Assembly (NCBI RefSeq): GCF_027625935.1
Contig: NZ_CP115300.1
Span: forward strand, 6,510,001-6,574,000
Length of the DNA stretch: 64,000 bases
Direction: 5' to 3'
DNA from: Streptomyces camelliae
Lineage (GTDB): Bacteria > Actinomycetota > Actinomycetes > Streptomycetales > Streptomycetaceae
Position numbers and translations under genes: made by a program
The notes under the pieces: model-generated
The model's database searches: none
What the model saw: only the letters and a program-made list of their open reading frames with translations
What the model was told of the DNA's origin: nothing
Shown: positions 42,385-49,985 of the stretch, in pieces
Numbering within the stretch: the stretch's first letter is position 1
Layout: every line of letters starts with the position of its first letter

Positions 42385-43302
42385 TCAGCCCGCCTTCCCC
42401 GGAGTGGCGGCCTCGCCCAGCTCGGCCGAGATGCGGCCCAGCTGCTCCAGCCGCTGCTCCAGGGTCGGGTGGGTGGAGAAGAACCGCTCCAGGCCCGGCT
42501 CCTTGCCCTCCGCCGGGGTGAAGAAGAAGGCGTTGAAGGCCTGGGCCGTGCGCAGATCCTTGGTCGGGATCCGGGCGATGTCCCCGGAGACCTTGGTGAG
42601 CGCCGAGGCGAGGGCCGACGGGCGGCCGGTGAGATGCGCGGCCGCGCGGTCCGCCGCCAGCTCCCGGTACCGCGACAGGGCCCTGATCAGCAGGAAGCTG
42701 ATCGCGTACACCGCCACCGAGACAGCCAGCACGGCGCCCATGACGGCGGCCGTGTTCTGGTCCCGGCGCCCCCCGAAGAGGCCCGAGTAGAAGGCGAACC
42801 GGACGATCAGGCCCGCCAGCACCCCGAGGAACGACGCGATCGTGATCACGGCGACGTCCTTGTGCGCCACGTGGGACAGCTCGTGCGCCAGCACGCCCTC
42901 CAGCTCGGCGGGCTCCAGCCGCCGCAGCAGCCCGGTCGTCACGCAGACCACCGCGTGGTCGGGGTTCCGGCCGGTCGCGAACGCGTTCGGCATGTCCAGA
43001 TCGGACACGGCGACGACCGGCTTGGGCATGTCCGCGATCGCGCACAGCCGGTCCACCACCGCGTGCAGCTCGGGATACTCCTCGCGCTCCACGACCCGCC
43101 CGCGCATCGCGAACATGGCGATCTTGTCGGAGAACCAGAACTGTGCCACGAACATCGCCCCGACCACGACGACGACCAGCACCCAGGACCTCAGCAGCAC
43201 GATCAACGCCGCGACGAAGCCCACGTAGAGCAGACCGAGCAGGAACATCGTGAGTCCCATGCGCACGGTCAGCCGCCGATCGCTCCGGAACCGGCTCCGC
43301 AT
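42385..43302 (-). CDS. htpX: Membrane zinc metalloprotease HtpX
   Basis: 305 aa. Two N-terminal helices (about 18-58), zinc motif HELSHVAHKD (about 139-148) and two further helices before the third zinc ligand Glu in RYRELAADRAAA. It degrades damaged membrane proteins. The last codons are duplicated: CTCAGCCCGCCTTCC occurs at 42384-42398 (true stop region) and again at 42356-42370, a 28-bp-spaced direct repeat between htpX and pspAB. Confidence 0.93.
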   Translation of the reverse strand: MRSRFRSDRRLTVRMGLTMFLLGLLYVGFVAALIVLLRSWVLVVVVVGAMFVAQFWFSDKIAMFAMRGRVVEREEYPELHAVVDRLCAIADMPKPVVAVSDLDMPNAFATGRNPDHAVVCVTTGLLRRLEPAELEGVLAHELSHVAHKDVAVITIASFLGVLAGLIVRFAFYSGLFGGRRDQNTAAVMGAVLAVSVAVYAISFLLIRALSRYRELAADRAAAHLTGRPSALASALTKVSGDIARIPTKDLRTAQAFNAFFFTPAEGKEPGLERFFSTHPTLEQRLEQLGRISAELGEAATPGKAG

Positions 43303-43418
43303 TTTGCATCACCCCGCAGTCAGGCACTCGTCCCGCTGTCCAGTGTGCACCTGCCGATTCCCATGAAGTGGTTCCGAACGGCCCTAGGGGCAGCAAAACG
43401 TACCTGTGAGCGCCGCCC

Positions 43419-43676
43419 CTAGTGCGCAGAGTGAAACTGCACGAATCCGATCAGTACCATCACCGCGACCACACAGCCGACCACCACGGCGGTCGATGCC
43501 CAGGACCCTGCCCGGCGCCGTACCGGCTCCGGGTCGGCGCGGAAGGGCGCCGGGTCCGGCGGATTCTCCCGCCAGCGCGCGGCCAGCATCCGGGCCCGCG
43601 CCGAGGGCTCCTTGTGCGCGGCGGATTCGGCCCACCGGTGATCGAACTCCCGTTCCCAGTCGCCCTGTTCCGTCAT
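43419..43676 (-). CDS. Small tail-anchored membrane protein
   Basis: 85 aa. Acidic/Trp-rich N-terminus (MTEQGDWEREFDHRWAESA), Arg/Pro-rich middle, and one C-terminal membrane helix (STAVVVGCVVAVMVLIGFV). Unknown function. Confidence 0.65.
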   Translation of the reverse strand: MTEQGDWEREFDHRWAESAAHKEPSARARMLAARWRENPPDPAPFRADPEPVRRRAGSWASTAVVVGCVVAVMVLIGFVQFHSAH

Positions 43677-43811
43677 CCCCGTTCAACCTCTCTCGTCCGT
43701 CAAGGGTCAGGAGGGATGATCCCCCGAAAGGAGGAAGTCTGGGAAGCGGGAATGGTTGCCGGACCGCCGTCAGCGCGACGTCCCCGCCCCGGCGGAAGCG
43801 GCCGGACATGG

Positions 43812-43862
43812 GGAAACCCCCCGGTCCTCTCCCTTCCGTGGGGAGAGCCGAGGGGTTTCCCT
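43812..43862. terminator. Long two-part hairpin near the chromosome/AICE border
   Basis: Outer stem GGGAAACCCC/GGGGTTTCCC (43812-43821, 43853-43862) and inner CTCTCCC/GGGAGAG (43828-43834, 43842-43848). The surrounding 360 bp (43677-44036) hold no other recognisable gene; a 15-codon frame at 43901-43948 was not accepted. The left end of the mobile element probably lies here. Confidence 0.65.
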
Positions 43863-44036
43863 GTGCCGTGCGGCCGCGTCTGTCACACGTCGAAGAAGTG
43901 ATGATGCAGCGCCGCTACCTTGGGGCCCTGTTCAAGGGGCCGCTGTGACCAGCGAGGACGCTGTCGTTGTTCGTCGTTGTTGGTAGTCGTTGGCCACCCT
44001 CGGACGGCCCACAGACGGCCCGGTGATGGGGCAGAC

Positions 44037-44984
44037 CTAGAGGAGATCGTATATATCCTGATCCGGGTCCGGAACCAGCTCATCGAATGCCCGCAGTAGT
44101 GGGTAGCCTACGTCTGGCTCGACTGCGGCGATATAGCATGCCCAGCCCAACAGACGACGCCGAAGCATCACCTCTTCCGCGCCGCCGAACTCTGTCATGT
44201 AGGTGTAGTAACCGAATTTCGATATCACGTGCAAGATCCATCGCATCTTACGCTTTACCTGACGCGGAATCCGCGGACTATCCGATTCGCCGACGTACAA
44301 GCCGGTGACATATTGTGGACCGCCGCGGCGCATGAAAGCGGTTTTGCGCGTGTTCACCGACCAGCCAGCGTCGTCGAGGATTTGAGCGATATCCACTGAA
44401 TGGCGGTCAGTGACATCGCCAGAGAACGTGAGATCGTCTACATAACGCGTAAACGACAGACCCTCCGACTGTGCATACTCGGCGAGGGAGCGGTCTGTGC
44501 TCAGGAAGGCCAAGTTAGACAAGAGGGGCGACGTACTAAGTCCGATCGGTAGCTTGCCGCCGATAGTGACGAGATTGACAGCAAAGTCGGCGGCCTTTTC
44601 TTCGTAATCTTGCTCCCGCAATGAGGCCTTTATTTTTGCCGCGTCAATCGACGGAAAGAAATCCTCAAGATCCATGCGCAGTACGCACGCTTTTGCCAGG
44701 TGCTGACTGGCGTTGCTGATCGTAGAACGCCCGCGAACAAATCCGTGAACATGGTCGGGAGCCTCATACGACAACCGGCTTGTGAAACTCCGGTGCAAAT
44801 TCTTGCTGACGGCGTCGAATGGCGGCTTCGGATTAAATACTTCTCGTATGCCGCCGTGCTTCTTGCGGTATATCCGCTGGTCATAGATACGCCCGGCACC
44901 CGCAGGGAGAATCAAAGACAGCCGTTCTAGAATTTCAACCGATACGCCGGCTTGCTCTGCCAAGTCGTCAACCGAGTACGGCAC
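44037..44984 (-). CDS. Retron-type reverse transcriptase
   Basis: 315 aa, GTG start with AGGGGGG five bases upstream. Reverse-transcriptase motifs in order: REVFNPKPPFDAVSKNL, HGFVRGRS (80-87), NASQH (91-95), VLRMDLEDFFPSI with Asp105, LPIGLSTSPLLSNL (145-158), catalytic FTRYVDDLTFSG (YVDD at 181-184) and VTGLYVG (226-232). The NAxxH and VTG motifs are the marks that set retron RTs apart from group II intron and DGR enzymes. It should copy part of a structured RNA into multicopy single-stranded DNA. G+C is visibly lower than in flanking genes, pointing to transfer. The upstream DUF3800 gene and the structured spacer complete a retron-like cassette. Confidence 0.93.
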   Translation of the reverse strand: MPYSVDDLAEQAGVSVEILERLSLILPAGAGRIYDQRIYRKKHGGIREVFNPKPPFDAVSKNLHRSFTSRLSYEAPDHVHGFVRGRSTISNASQHLAKACVLRMDLEDFFPSIDAAKIKASLREQDYEEKAADFAVNLVTIGGKLPIGLSTSPLLSNLAFLSTDRSLAEYAQSEGLSFTRYVDDLTFSGDVTDRHSVDIAQILDDAGWSVNTRKTAFMRRGGPQYVTGLYVGESDSPRIPRQVKRKMRWILHVISKFGYYTYMTEFGGAEEVMLRRRLLGWACYIAAVEPDVGYPLLRAFDELVPDPDQDIYDLL

Positions 44985-45009
44985 GGGCCCCCCTGTGGTG
45001 GGACATCAG

Positions 45010-45090
45010 GAGGTAGGGCCGCACTCCCATGCAAGGACTATCATGCAACGCACGCGAACTCGCGCACAATGTTGACCGCGACCCTACCTC
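45010..45090 (-). ncRNA. Candidate retron msr-msd RNA (long stem between DUF3800 and RT genes)
   Basis: Transcribed on the minus strand. A 14-bp stem (45077-45090 with 45010-45023, two G-U pairs, nine outer pairs perfect: GAGGTAGGG/CCCTACCTC) encloses 53 nt that contain a smaller CGCG-AGTT-CGCG hairpin and a repeated TTGCATG. It ends 25 bases before the RT start, where retrons keep their template RNA. I do not see the usual AGC around a branching G directly after the first arm, and 81 nt is short, so this may be only the msd part. Confidence 0.45.
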
Positions 45091-45110
45091 GCACGCGATC
45101 GTATCATACA

Positions 45111-45812
45111 TCAATGAAGTGGGTCCTTCCGGCTAGAGATGCGACCGTGCTCGAATGAATAGAGCATGGAAATGGACGGCTCAAGCTCGCGGAATGCCCT
45201 ATAGGCCCAATCTTTCGGTTTTGTGGTACAGTCCGCTTGGATCCATCTACTTACTGCCGCCATGACATAGTCGATGATGGCCGTAGACATGTAGTCACTC
45301 TTAGCGACCATTGTGATATTCAACTGCGGCAACGGTGCGGCTTCGCCGATCGTCTTGTAGGCCTGCCTGACGACGTTACCGGGAAGTCGGCGAATAATTG
45401 CCGCCATTCCCTCGCTCTGCTCTATATAGCAAAGCAACTCAGATTCATGTCGATGGCGGATCAATAGATCACTCAGCAATTTCACATACATGTACTCGAT
45501 CAGTCCGGATTCCGTGTCGCCAAGGACGCCTGTTCGATCGGTTACGACCATGTATGACCTAAAGAAGATGGTCCGCATGAGCTCTAGAAATGGGCCGGAG
45601 ACCTCTAGTGGATCGGTCGAGCTGTGAAAGCCGTTCCTGCGAAATTCTTCGAAGCTGGTAAGTCCGGCCAAGCTGCTCTTCGCGGATAGCCTTGCATGCA
45701 AATCCTTAATTCTTTGCTCTATGTCATCTGCATCTTCGCCCAGTTCAACTGCGCCGACGATCAGCGGCTGGGAGGTGTTTCCGTTTCCTGACTCGTCCAT
45801 AAATAGCTTCAC
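45111..45812 (-). CDS. DUF3800 protein, putative retron effector
   Basis: 233 aa, GTG start (VKLFMDESGNGN) with GGAAGG nine bases upstream. The N-terminal FMDESGN is the hallmark of DUF3800, an RNase H-like fold with an Asp-Glu pair; later acidic residues in VTDRTGVLGDTESG and DYVMAAVSRWIQ may complete the site. DUF3800 proteins are, as I recall, among the partners catalogued with retron RTs and other defence islands. It precedes the RT on the same strand, separated by a 126-bp structured spacer. Low G+C like the RT, so the pair travelled together. The predicted role is abortive or nuclease defence against phage (inference). Confidence 0.8.
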   Translation of the reverse strand: MKLFMDESGNGNTSQPLIVGAVELGEDADDIEQRIKDLHARLSAKSSLAGLTSFEEFRRNGFHSSTDPLEVSGPFLELMRTIFFRSYMVVTDRTGVLGDTESGLIEYMYVKLLSDLLIRHRHESELLCYIEQSEGMAAIIRRLPGNVVRQAYKTIGEAAPLPQLNITMVAKSDYMSTAIIDYVMAAVSRWIQADCTTKPKDWAYRAFRELEPSISMLYSFEHGRISSRKDPLH

Positions 45813-46228
45813 CGCAAAGAACCTTCCGTGAGGCCTGCCGCAACGCCGCCAATCCGTCCGCGTCGTCGCGCTAAGACGCGTTGGCTCTACGCAGAGTAGG
45901 ACAACCTGCCGTTAGGTTGTCCCGGAATCGGTGAGGCGGTTGGTGCGTTGGCTGGGGCATCGGCGGGGTGGCGTGGGAGTGGCGTCGCGGCGGTGACGTT
46001 CAGCGTGGCCGGCCGTGGCGGCTGCCGCTGGAGGACCGAGTTGCCTTGATGGAGTAGAGAAGTTCTGGCTGTTCGCAACCCTCAGGAGACCCGGACACAG
46101 TGTCCGGGTCTCCTGACGTCTATCCGTTGCCCCTGGTTCTGACCAAGCGCTGACCGAGGCCAACTACCAGCCTCGCGACCACCTGGGTACCGTGAAACCA
46201 GCCCCCAACCAGCAGGAGGCAGCACGCA
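45813..46228. other. 416-bp gap with two palindromes, promoter region of the retron cassette
   Basis: Contains GGACAACCT-GCCGTT-AGGTTGTCC (45899-45922) and a perfect 17-bp-arm palindrome at 46082-46116. Several short frames are open on the minus strand but have Pro/Arg/Thr-rich, family-less translations. The DUF3800 promoter should lie at 45813-45900. Confidence 0.5.
46082..46116. terminator. 35-bp perfect palindrome left of the XRE/flavoprotein operon
   Basis: Arms 46082-46098 (TCAGGAGACCCGGACAC) and 46100-46116 with one central base. The core ACCCGGACA/TGTCCGGGT recurs in the terminator at 48056-48086 on the other side of the operon. Probably a terminator left from an earlier gene, or the boundary of a cassette. 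Confidence 0.6.
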
Positions 46229-47464
46229 ATGCGTGGTCTTGGAGATCACCTCAGCATCGGCGAGCGGATCGCGTTCTACCGCAAGCGTCGCGGCTACACG
46301 CAAGAGGTCTTGGCCGGCCTGGTCGGCCGGAGCACCGATTGGCTGGCGAAGATCGAAACGGGGCGCCGGAAACCGCCGCGTATCGACATGCTTGCCGAGC
46401 TGTCGCGCATCCTGCGCGTGCCCCTCGGGGACCTGCTCGGTCAGACCGTGCTCATGGAAGACGAGAGGCAGCAGGACGACGTCCCGGCCGTACGCGACGC
46501 GCTCATGAGCCCGCGGCGTCTGTCGCGCTTGCTCTTCGGTCCCGAAGCCGATGCGCAGCTTCCGACGCCGGCCCCCGTGGCCATGCGCGTGGAGCAAGCA
46601 TGGAACGACTACCAGGGCGGGCGGCTCGGCAGCGTCATCGCGGCTCTCCCGGCGCTCTTGCAGACCGCTCAGGAACTTGAAGAGCGAGCGGCACGCCGCG
46701 GCGACGACCGTAGCGACTGCTGGGCGGTGTCGGCTCGCACACACCACCTCGCAGCTACGACGCTCGCAAAGATCGGTGAGTCAGACATCTCATGGCTTGC
46801 CGCCGAGCGTGCGATGCGGGCCGCTGACGAGTCAGACGATCCCCTGGTACTGGCATCGGCCGCACGTTCCGGCACACACGCCCTACTGGCAAACGGCCGG
46901 TATGACGACGCGCTGGAGCTGGGCAACACGGCCGCCGCATGGCTGTCCTCCCGGGTCACCGAGAGCGACCCCGTGGCGCTGAGCCTGCTGGGCATGATCC
47001 ACCTACGCGCCGCCGTAGCGGCAGCACGTCACCAGGACCGACCCACCGCGACCGGCTTGCTGAACCGGGCCGAAGAACTCGCGGACGATCTCGGGTCGGA
47101 TGAGAACTACTGGCAGACCGGCTTTGGGCCGACGAACGTATTGCTTCACCGTCTGTCCGTTGAGCTGGACCTCGACAACGTTTCGTACGTGGTGGAGCAC
47201 GGACGGATCAACGTCGACCACATGCCGCAGGAACGCAGCGTCTCGCACCGGATCGACTACGCGCGCGCCCTTTCGCTCGTCGGACAGGGCGATGAGGCGT
47301 TCACGGAGCTTCGGACGGCTGAGCGCACCTCGCCACAGCTCGTGCGCAACAATCCCAGGGTGCGCGAGACGCTGCGGGACCTGATCAAACAGTCTCCGGT
47401 CACTGGTGGCTCGCGCTCATCCGAAGTGTTCGTGATGGCTCAGCGGTGCAGGGCGGTGCAGTGA
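46229..47464 (+). CDS. XRE-family regulator with helical-repeat C-terminus
   Basis: 411 aa. Helix-turn-helix at residues about 9-65 (IGERIAFYRKRRGYTQEVLA, then GRSTDWLAKIETGRRKPPR). The remaining 330 residues are TPR-like helices (AADESDDPLVLASAARSGTH, GRYDDALELGNTAAAWL). AGGAGG lies nine bases before the ATG. This is a common actinomycete pair with the flavoprotein gene, which overlaps by four bases (GTGA). It probably senses a ligand or peptide through the repeats and controls the operon. Confidence 0.87.
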   Translation: MRGLGDHLSIGERIAFYRKRRGYTQEVLAGLVGRSTDWLAKIETGRRKPPRIDMLAELSRILRVPLGDLLGQTVLMEDERQQDDVPAVRDALMSPRRLSRLLFGPEADAQLPTPAPVAMRVEQAWNDYQGGRLGSVIAALPALLQTAQELEERAARRGDDRSDCWAVSARTHHLAATTLAKIGESDISWLAAERAMRAADESDDPLVLASAARSGTHALLANGRYDDALELGNTAAAWLSSRVTESDPVALSLLGMIHLRAAVAAARHQDRPTATGLLNRAEELADDLGSDENYWQTGFGPTNVLLHRLSVELDLDNVSYVVEHGRINVDHMPQERSVSHRIDYARALSLVGQGDEAFTELRTAERTSPQLVRNNPRVRETLRDLIKQSPVTGGSRSSEVFVMAQRCRAVQ

Positions 47465-48024
47465 GTTCAGTCAAGCGTGGAGTGCTCGGGGTCGTCGGGT
47501 CCGCAGCTGGAGGCGTGGAGGCCCTGCGCACGGGCCTGGTGGAGCCCGCCATGGAACGCGGCTGGCAGGTGGCCATCACGCTCACGCCGACCGCGGCTCA
47601 GTGGCTGAGGCTCAGTGGCGAGGCGGAGCGGCTGGAGAAACTGACCGGCCTGCCCGTTCGCGATGAGCCGCGGTTGCCCGGCGAGGCCCGCCCGCACCCG
47701 CCGGTTGACTGCTATGTCGTCGCTCCCGCGTCGGCGAACATGATCGCCAAACTCGCGACCGGCCTGATGGACAACCAGGCCCTTACACAGGTGGGCGAGG
47801 CCATCGGCACCCTAGGCCTGCCGGTCGTCGTCTTCCCCCGGGTGAACGCGGCGCACGCTCGCCATCCGGCGTGGCAGCACCACATCGACACCCTCCGGGC
47901 TGGGGGCGTGCATGTCGTCTACGGCCCGGATGTATGGCCGCTGTACGAGCCTCGGGAGGCGCCGGCGGGTCGCCCGCTCCCCTGGTCGGCAGTGCTCGAC
48001 ACAGTGGATGCGGCCACCCGATGA
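47461..48024 (+). CDS. Flavoprotein of the phosphopantothenoylcysteine-decarboxylase-like family
   Basis: 187 aa, GTG start inside the XRE stop. Rossmann-like FMN-binding fold: LGVVGSAAGGVEALRTGLVE at the N-terminus, VAITLTPTAAQWL, then DCYVVAPASANMIAKLATGL with the PASANT-like motif that binds FMN, here ending NMIAK. CoaC-like enzymes decarboxylate cysteine thiol groups; small free-standing homologues like this one usually modify unknown substrates. Strong palindrome terminator 32 bp downstream. Confidence 0.85.
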   Translation: MSSVKRGVLGVVGSAAGGVEALRTGLVEPAMERGWQVAITLTPTAAQWLRLSGEAERLEKLTGLPVRDEPRLPGEARPHPPVDCYVVAPASANMIAKLATGLMDNQALTQVGEAIGTLGLPVVVFPRVNAAHARHPAWQHHIDTLRAGGVHVVYGPDVWPLYEPREAPAGRPLPWSAVLDTVDAATR

Positions 48025-48055
48025 CGATTCGTCAACACGTCTGACCTGCAAGGAA

Positions 48056-48086
48056 AGAGGACCCGGACAGTCTGTCCGGGTCCTCT
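48056..48086 (+). terminator. 15-bp perfect hairpin terminator after the flavoprotein gene
   Basis: AGAGGACCCGGACAG, central T, exact complement (48056-48070, 48072-48086). Shares its core with the palindrome at 46082-46116. Confidence 0.85.
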
Positions 48087-48227
48087 GCCGTTCCGGGCCA
48101 CATGCTCATTGGCATGTCAGGGATCAATGAGCAAAGCGGCGAGCTGGAAGGCATGACTGGGTCTGATGCACGATCGGGTGACATCTGAACTGGCTTGCCC
48201 TGCAGGGCGGGTGGGAAGGATGTCGCT

Positions 48228-48536
48228 GTGCCCAAGCCCTATCCGGAAGAGTTCCGCCAAGACGTCGTGCGAGTCGCGAGGAACCGCGGCCCGGGTGTCA
48301 CGGTCGAGCAGGTGGCCACCGATTTCGGGGTCCACCCGATGACGTTGTGGAAGTGGATGCGCCGGGCGGACATCGATGACGGGCCCAAGCCCGGGGTGAC
48401 CAGCCACGAGAGCGCGGAACTGCGGGAAGCGCGTCGGCGGATCAAGCTGCTGGAGCAGGAGAACGAGGTCCTGCGCCGGGCCGCGGCATATCTCTCGCAG
48501 GCGCATCTGCCGGGAAAAGGATCTACCCGCTCGTAA
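48228..48536 (+). CDS. IS3-family transposase OrfA
   Basis: 102 aa from GTG 48228 (GAAGGA eight bases upstream). Helix-turn-helix of the transposase_8/IS3 type (EEFRQDVVRVARN, TVEQVATDFGVHPMTLWKWM) followed by a leucine-zipper helix (ELREARRRIKLLEQENEVLR). The heptamer GGGAAAA at 48512-48518, in phase G-GGA-AAA, lets ribosomes slip by -1 into orfB to make the OrfAB transposase. Confidence 0.9.
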   Translation: MPKPYPEEFRQDVVRVARNRGPGVTVEQVATDFGVHPMTLWKWMRRADIDDGPKPGVTSHESAELREARRRIKLLEQENEVLRRAAAYLSQAHLPGKGSTRS

Positions 48537-48547
48537 AAGAGCTGGCC

Positions 48548-49390
48548 GTGGACGGGGTGCCCGTCACGGTGACGTGCCGGGTGCTGAAGCTCGCCAGACA
48601 GCCCTACTACCGCTGGCTCGACAAGCCGATGGCCGACGCCGTACTGGAGGAGGCGTACCGCGCGAACGCACTGTTCGACGCTCACCGCGAGGACCCGGAA
48701 TTCGGCTACCGCTTCCTGGCCGATGAAGCGCGTAGTGCCGGGGCTCGGATGGCGGACCGGACCGCGTGGCGGATCTGCCGGGACAACAACTGGTGGAGCG
48801 TGTTCGGCAAGAAGCGTGGCCGGGGCAGGAAGGCCGGCCCGCCGGTGCACGACGATCTCGTGAGCCGCAGCTTCACCGCGACCGGCCCGAACCGGCTGTG
48901 GCTCGCCGACATCACCGAACACGCCACCGCCGAAGGCAAGTTGTACCTCTGCGCGATCAAGGATGTCTTCAGCAACAGGATCGTGGGCTACTCCATCGAC
49001 GCGCGGATGAAGTCCCGCCTGGCCGTGACCGCCCTGGACAACGCCGTGGCCCGACGGGAACACGTCGACGGGTGCATCCTGCACAGCGATCGCGGCTCGC
49101 AGTTCCGGTCCCGGAAGTTCGTCCGGGCCCTCGATCGCCACCGGATGGTCGGATCGATAGGGAGAGTCGGGGCGGCCGGCGACAACGCGGCCATGGAGTC
49201 CTTCTTCAGTCTGCTGCAGAAGAACGTCCTCGACCGCCGGAGCTGGACCACCCGCGAGGAGTTGCGGATCGCGATCGTGACCTGGATCGAGAGGACCTAC
49301 CACCGACGCCGCCGACAGGCCTCGCTCGGCTGGCTGACACCTGTCGAATACGAAACCGTCATGACCACACCGGCCCTCCAGGCTGCGTAA
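48548..49390 (+). CDS. IS3-family transposase OrfB (integrase core)
   Basis: 280 aa if started at GTG 48548; as OrfAB product it joins orfA through the slip near 48515, continuing in frame as KRIYPLVKELAVDG. DDE residues: Asp in LWLADITEHA, Asp in ILHSDRGSQFRS, Glu in NAAMESFFSLLQKN. The C-terminal RRRRQASLGWLTPVEYE is typical. It cuts and joins the IS ends. Confidence 0.92.
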   Translation: MDGVPVTVTCRVLKLARQPYYRWLDKPMADAVLEEAYRANALFDAHREDPEFGYRFLADEARSAGARMADRTAWRICRDNNWWSVFGKKRGRGRKAGPPVHDDLVSRSFTATGPNRLWLADITEHATAEGKLYLCAIKDVFSNRIVGYSIDARMKSRLAVTALDNAVARREHVDGCILHSDRGSQFRSRKFVRALDRHRMVGSIGRVGAAGDNAAMESFFSLLQKNVLDRRSWTTREELRIAIVTWIERTYHRRRRQASLGWLTPVEYETVMTTPALQAA

Positions 49391-49432
49391 CCGAACCTGT
49401 CACCCAAACCTGCATCAGACCCACTCCCGCCG

Positions 49433-49456
49433 AACTCGCTTTGATCAAAGCGAGTT
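49433..49456. repeat. 24-bp perfect palindrome next to the IS
   Basis: AACTCGCTTTGA followed directly by its complement (arms 49433-49444 and 49445-49456), inside the right fragment of the split gene and downstream of the GntR gene. Could act as a terminator or protein site. Confidence 0.6.
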
Positions 49457-49507
49457 TGAGCGAGGCCCGCGCCAAGGTCGAACGACTGCTGAGGCGCGCG
49501 GACGAAC

Positions 49508-49903
49508 TCACGGCGACGGTGGAGTCTCGCTACCGACAAGCCGCTCAAGGCGATCAAGCCGCTCGCCAAGTTGGCGCAGGGCGTCATGAATCGTGCTGAG
49601 TTCCGTGGCCAGGGCAGTGAACGCCGGGCTACTGCCCGGCTCGCTACCGAGGGGCACAGAAGGATCGCGGACGAACGTCCCGCGGCCCTGCTGCGTGAGA
49701 ACCAACCCCTCGTCACGGAGCTGACCGAACGCGCTCTGAACGGTCATGAGCTGCACGCCAAGTTCCTTGGCGAGCTTGCGAGCGGCTGGCAGCTGATCGC
49801 CCGGCTCGTACTCGCGGTCGGGGCCCGTGATCTTCTCGCGGAACTGCGCCGCAATCTCCTTGGCCGTGGGCGTCTGCTTGGGCGCTTCGGGGCTCTGGTC
49901 CAT
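49508..49903 (-). CDS. GntR-family repressor of the AICE (KorSA-like)
   Basis: 131 aa. GntR winged helix (EYEPGDQLPAARKLAKELGV then TVQSAFGQLRDEGLV and GRGTFVRD), with only a short coiled tail (ELSTIHDALRQLGERLDRLERL) in place of an effector domain. This is the form of the transfer repressors of actinomycete plasmids and AICEs, which silence tra and their own gene. Two copies of GACCTAGGTC lie directly upstream of its start. Confidence 0.88.
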   Translation of the reverse strand: MDQSPEAPKQTPTAKEIAAQFREKITGPDREYEPGDQLPAARKLAKELGVQLMTVQSAFGQLRDEGLVLTQQGRGTFVRDPSVPLGSEPGSSPAFTALATELSTIHDALRQLGERLDRLERLVGSETPPSP

Positions 49904-49920
49904 GGCATCGAGAGTAGCCG

Positions 49921-49985
49921 GACCTAGGTCAATCTCTGATCCTTCGGTGGACCCGCTTGACAGTCAGATTGACCTAGGTCAATCT
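49921..49985. promoter_or_regulatory. Paired GntR operators with 50-bp spacing
   Basis: AGATTGACCTAGGTCAATCT at 49966-49985 is a perfect 20-bp palindrome; GACCTAGGTCAATCT at 49921-49935 repeats its right three quarters exactly 50 bp (about five helical turns) to the left. They sit 18-80 bp upstream of the GntR start, and a TTGACA at 49957-49962 suggests a divergent plus-strand promoter overlapped by the second site. Confidence 0.75.

Larger units (their letters stand above)
48159..49422 (+). mobile_element. IS3-family insertion sequence, 1264 bp, complete
   Basis: Terminal inverted repeats GGGTCTGATGCA (48159-48170) and TGCATCAGACCC (49411-49422); similarity continues inward to GGGTGACA on both sides. 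Target duplication ACT at 48156-48158 and 49423-49425, three bases as usual for IS3. It carries orfA and orfB with an intact -1 slippery heptamer and intact DDE residues, so it may still be active. Confidence 0.9.
48114..49599 (+). pseudogene. Small gene split by the IS3-family element
   Basis: Left piece 48114-48158 encodes MSGINEQSGELEGMT; right piece from 49423 begins again at the duplicated ACT codon (T) and continues PAELALIKASLSEARAKVER to a stop at 49599. Joining them at one ACT restores a 72-aa helical, coiled-coil-like frame. No good ribosome binding site is seen and the 3' end overlaps the antisense GntR gene by 92 bp, so the original gene is probable but not certain. The fragments flank the whole IS. 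Confidence 0.55.

Noticed and set aside
43901..43948. 15-codon frame MMQRRYLGALFKGPL near the AICE border
   Set aside because: Has a weak binding site and no similarity that I can name; too short to support as a gene.
45887..46163. Short minus-strand frames rich in Pro, Arg and Thr
   Set aside because: No domain, no binding site and no coding-type third-position bias; treated as intergenic.
48158..49423. IS ends at TGGGTCTGATGCA with no target duplication
   Set aside because: Moving each end in by one base gives ends GGGTCTGATGCA and a clean ACT duplication, which also restores the split reading frame.
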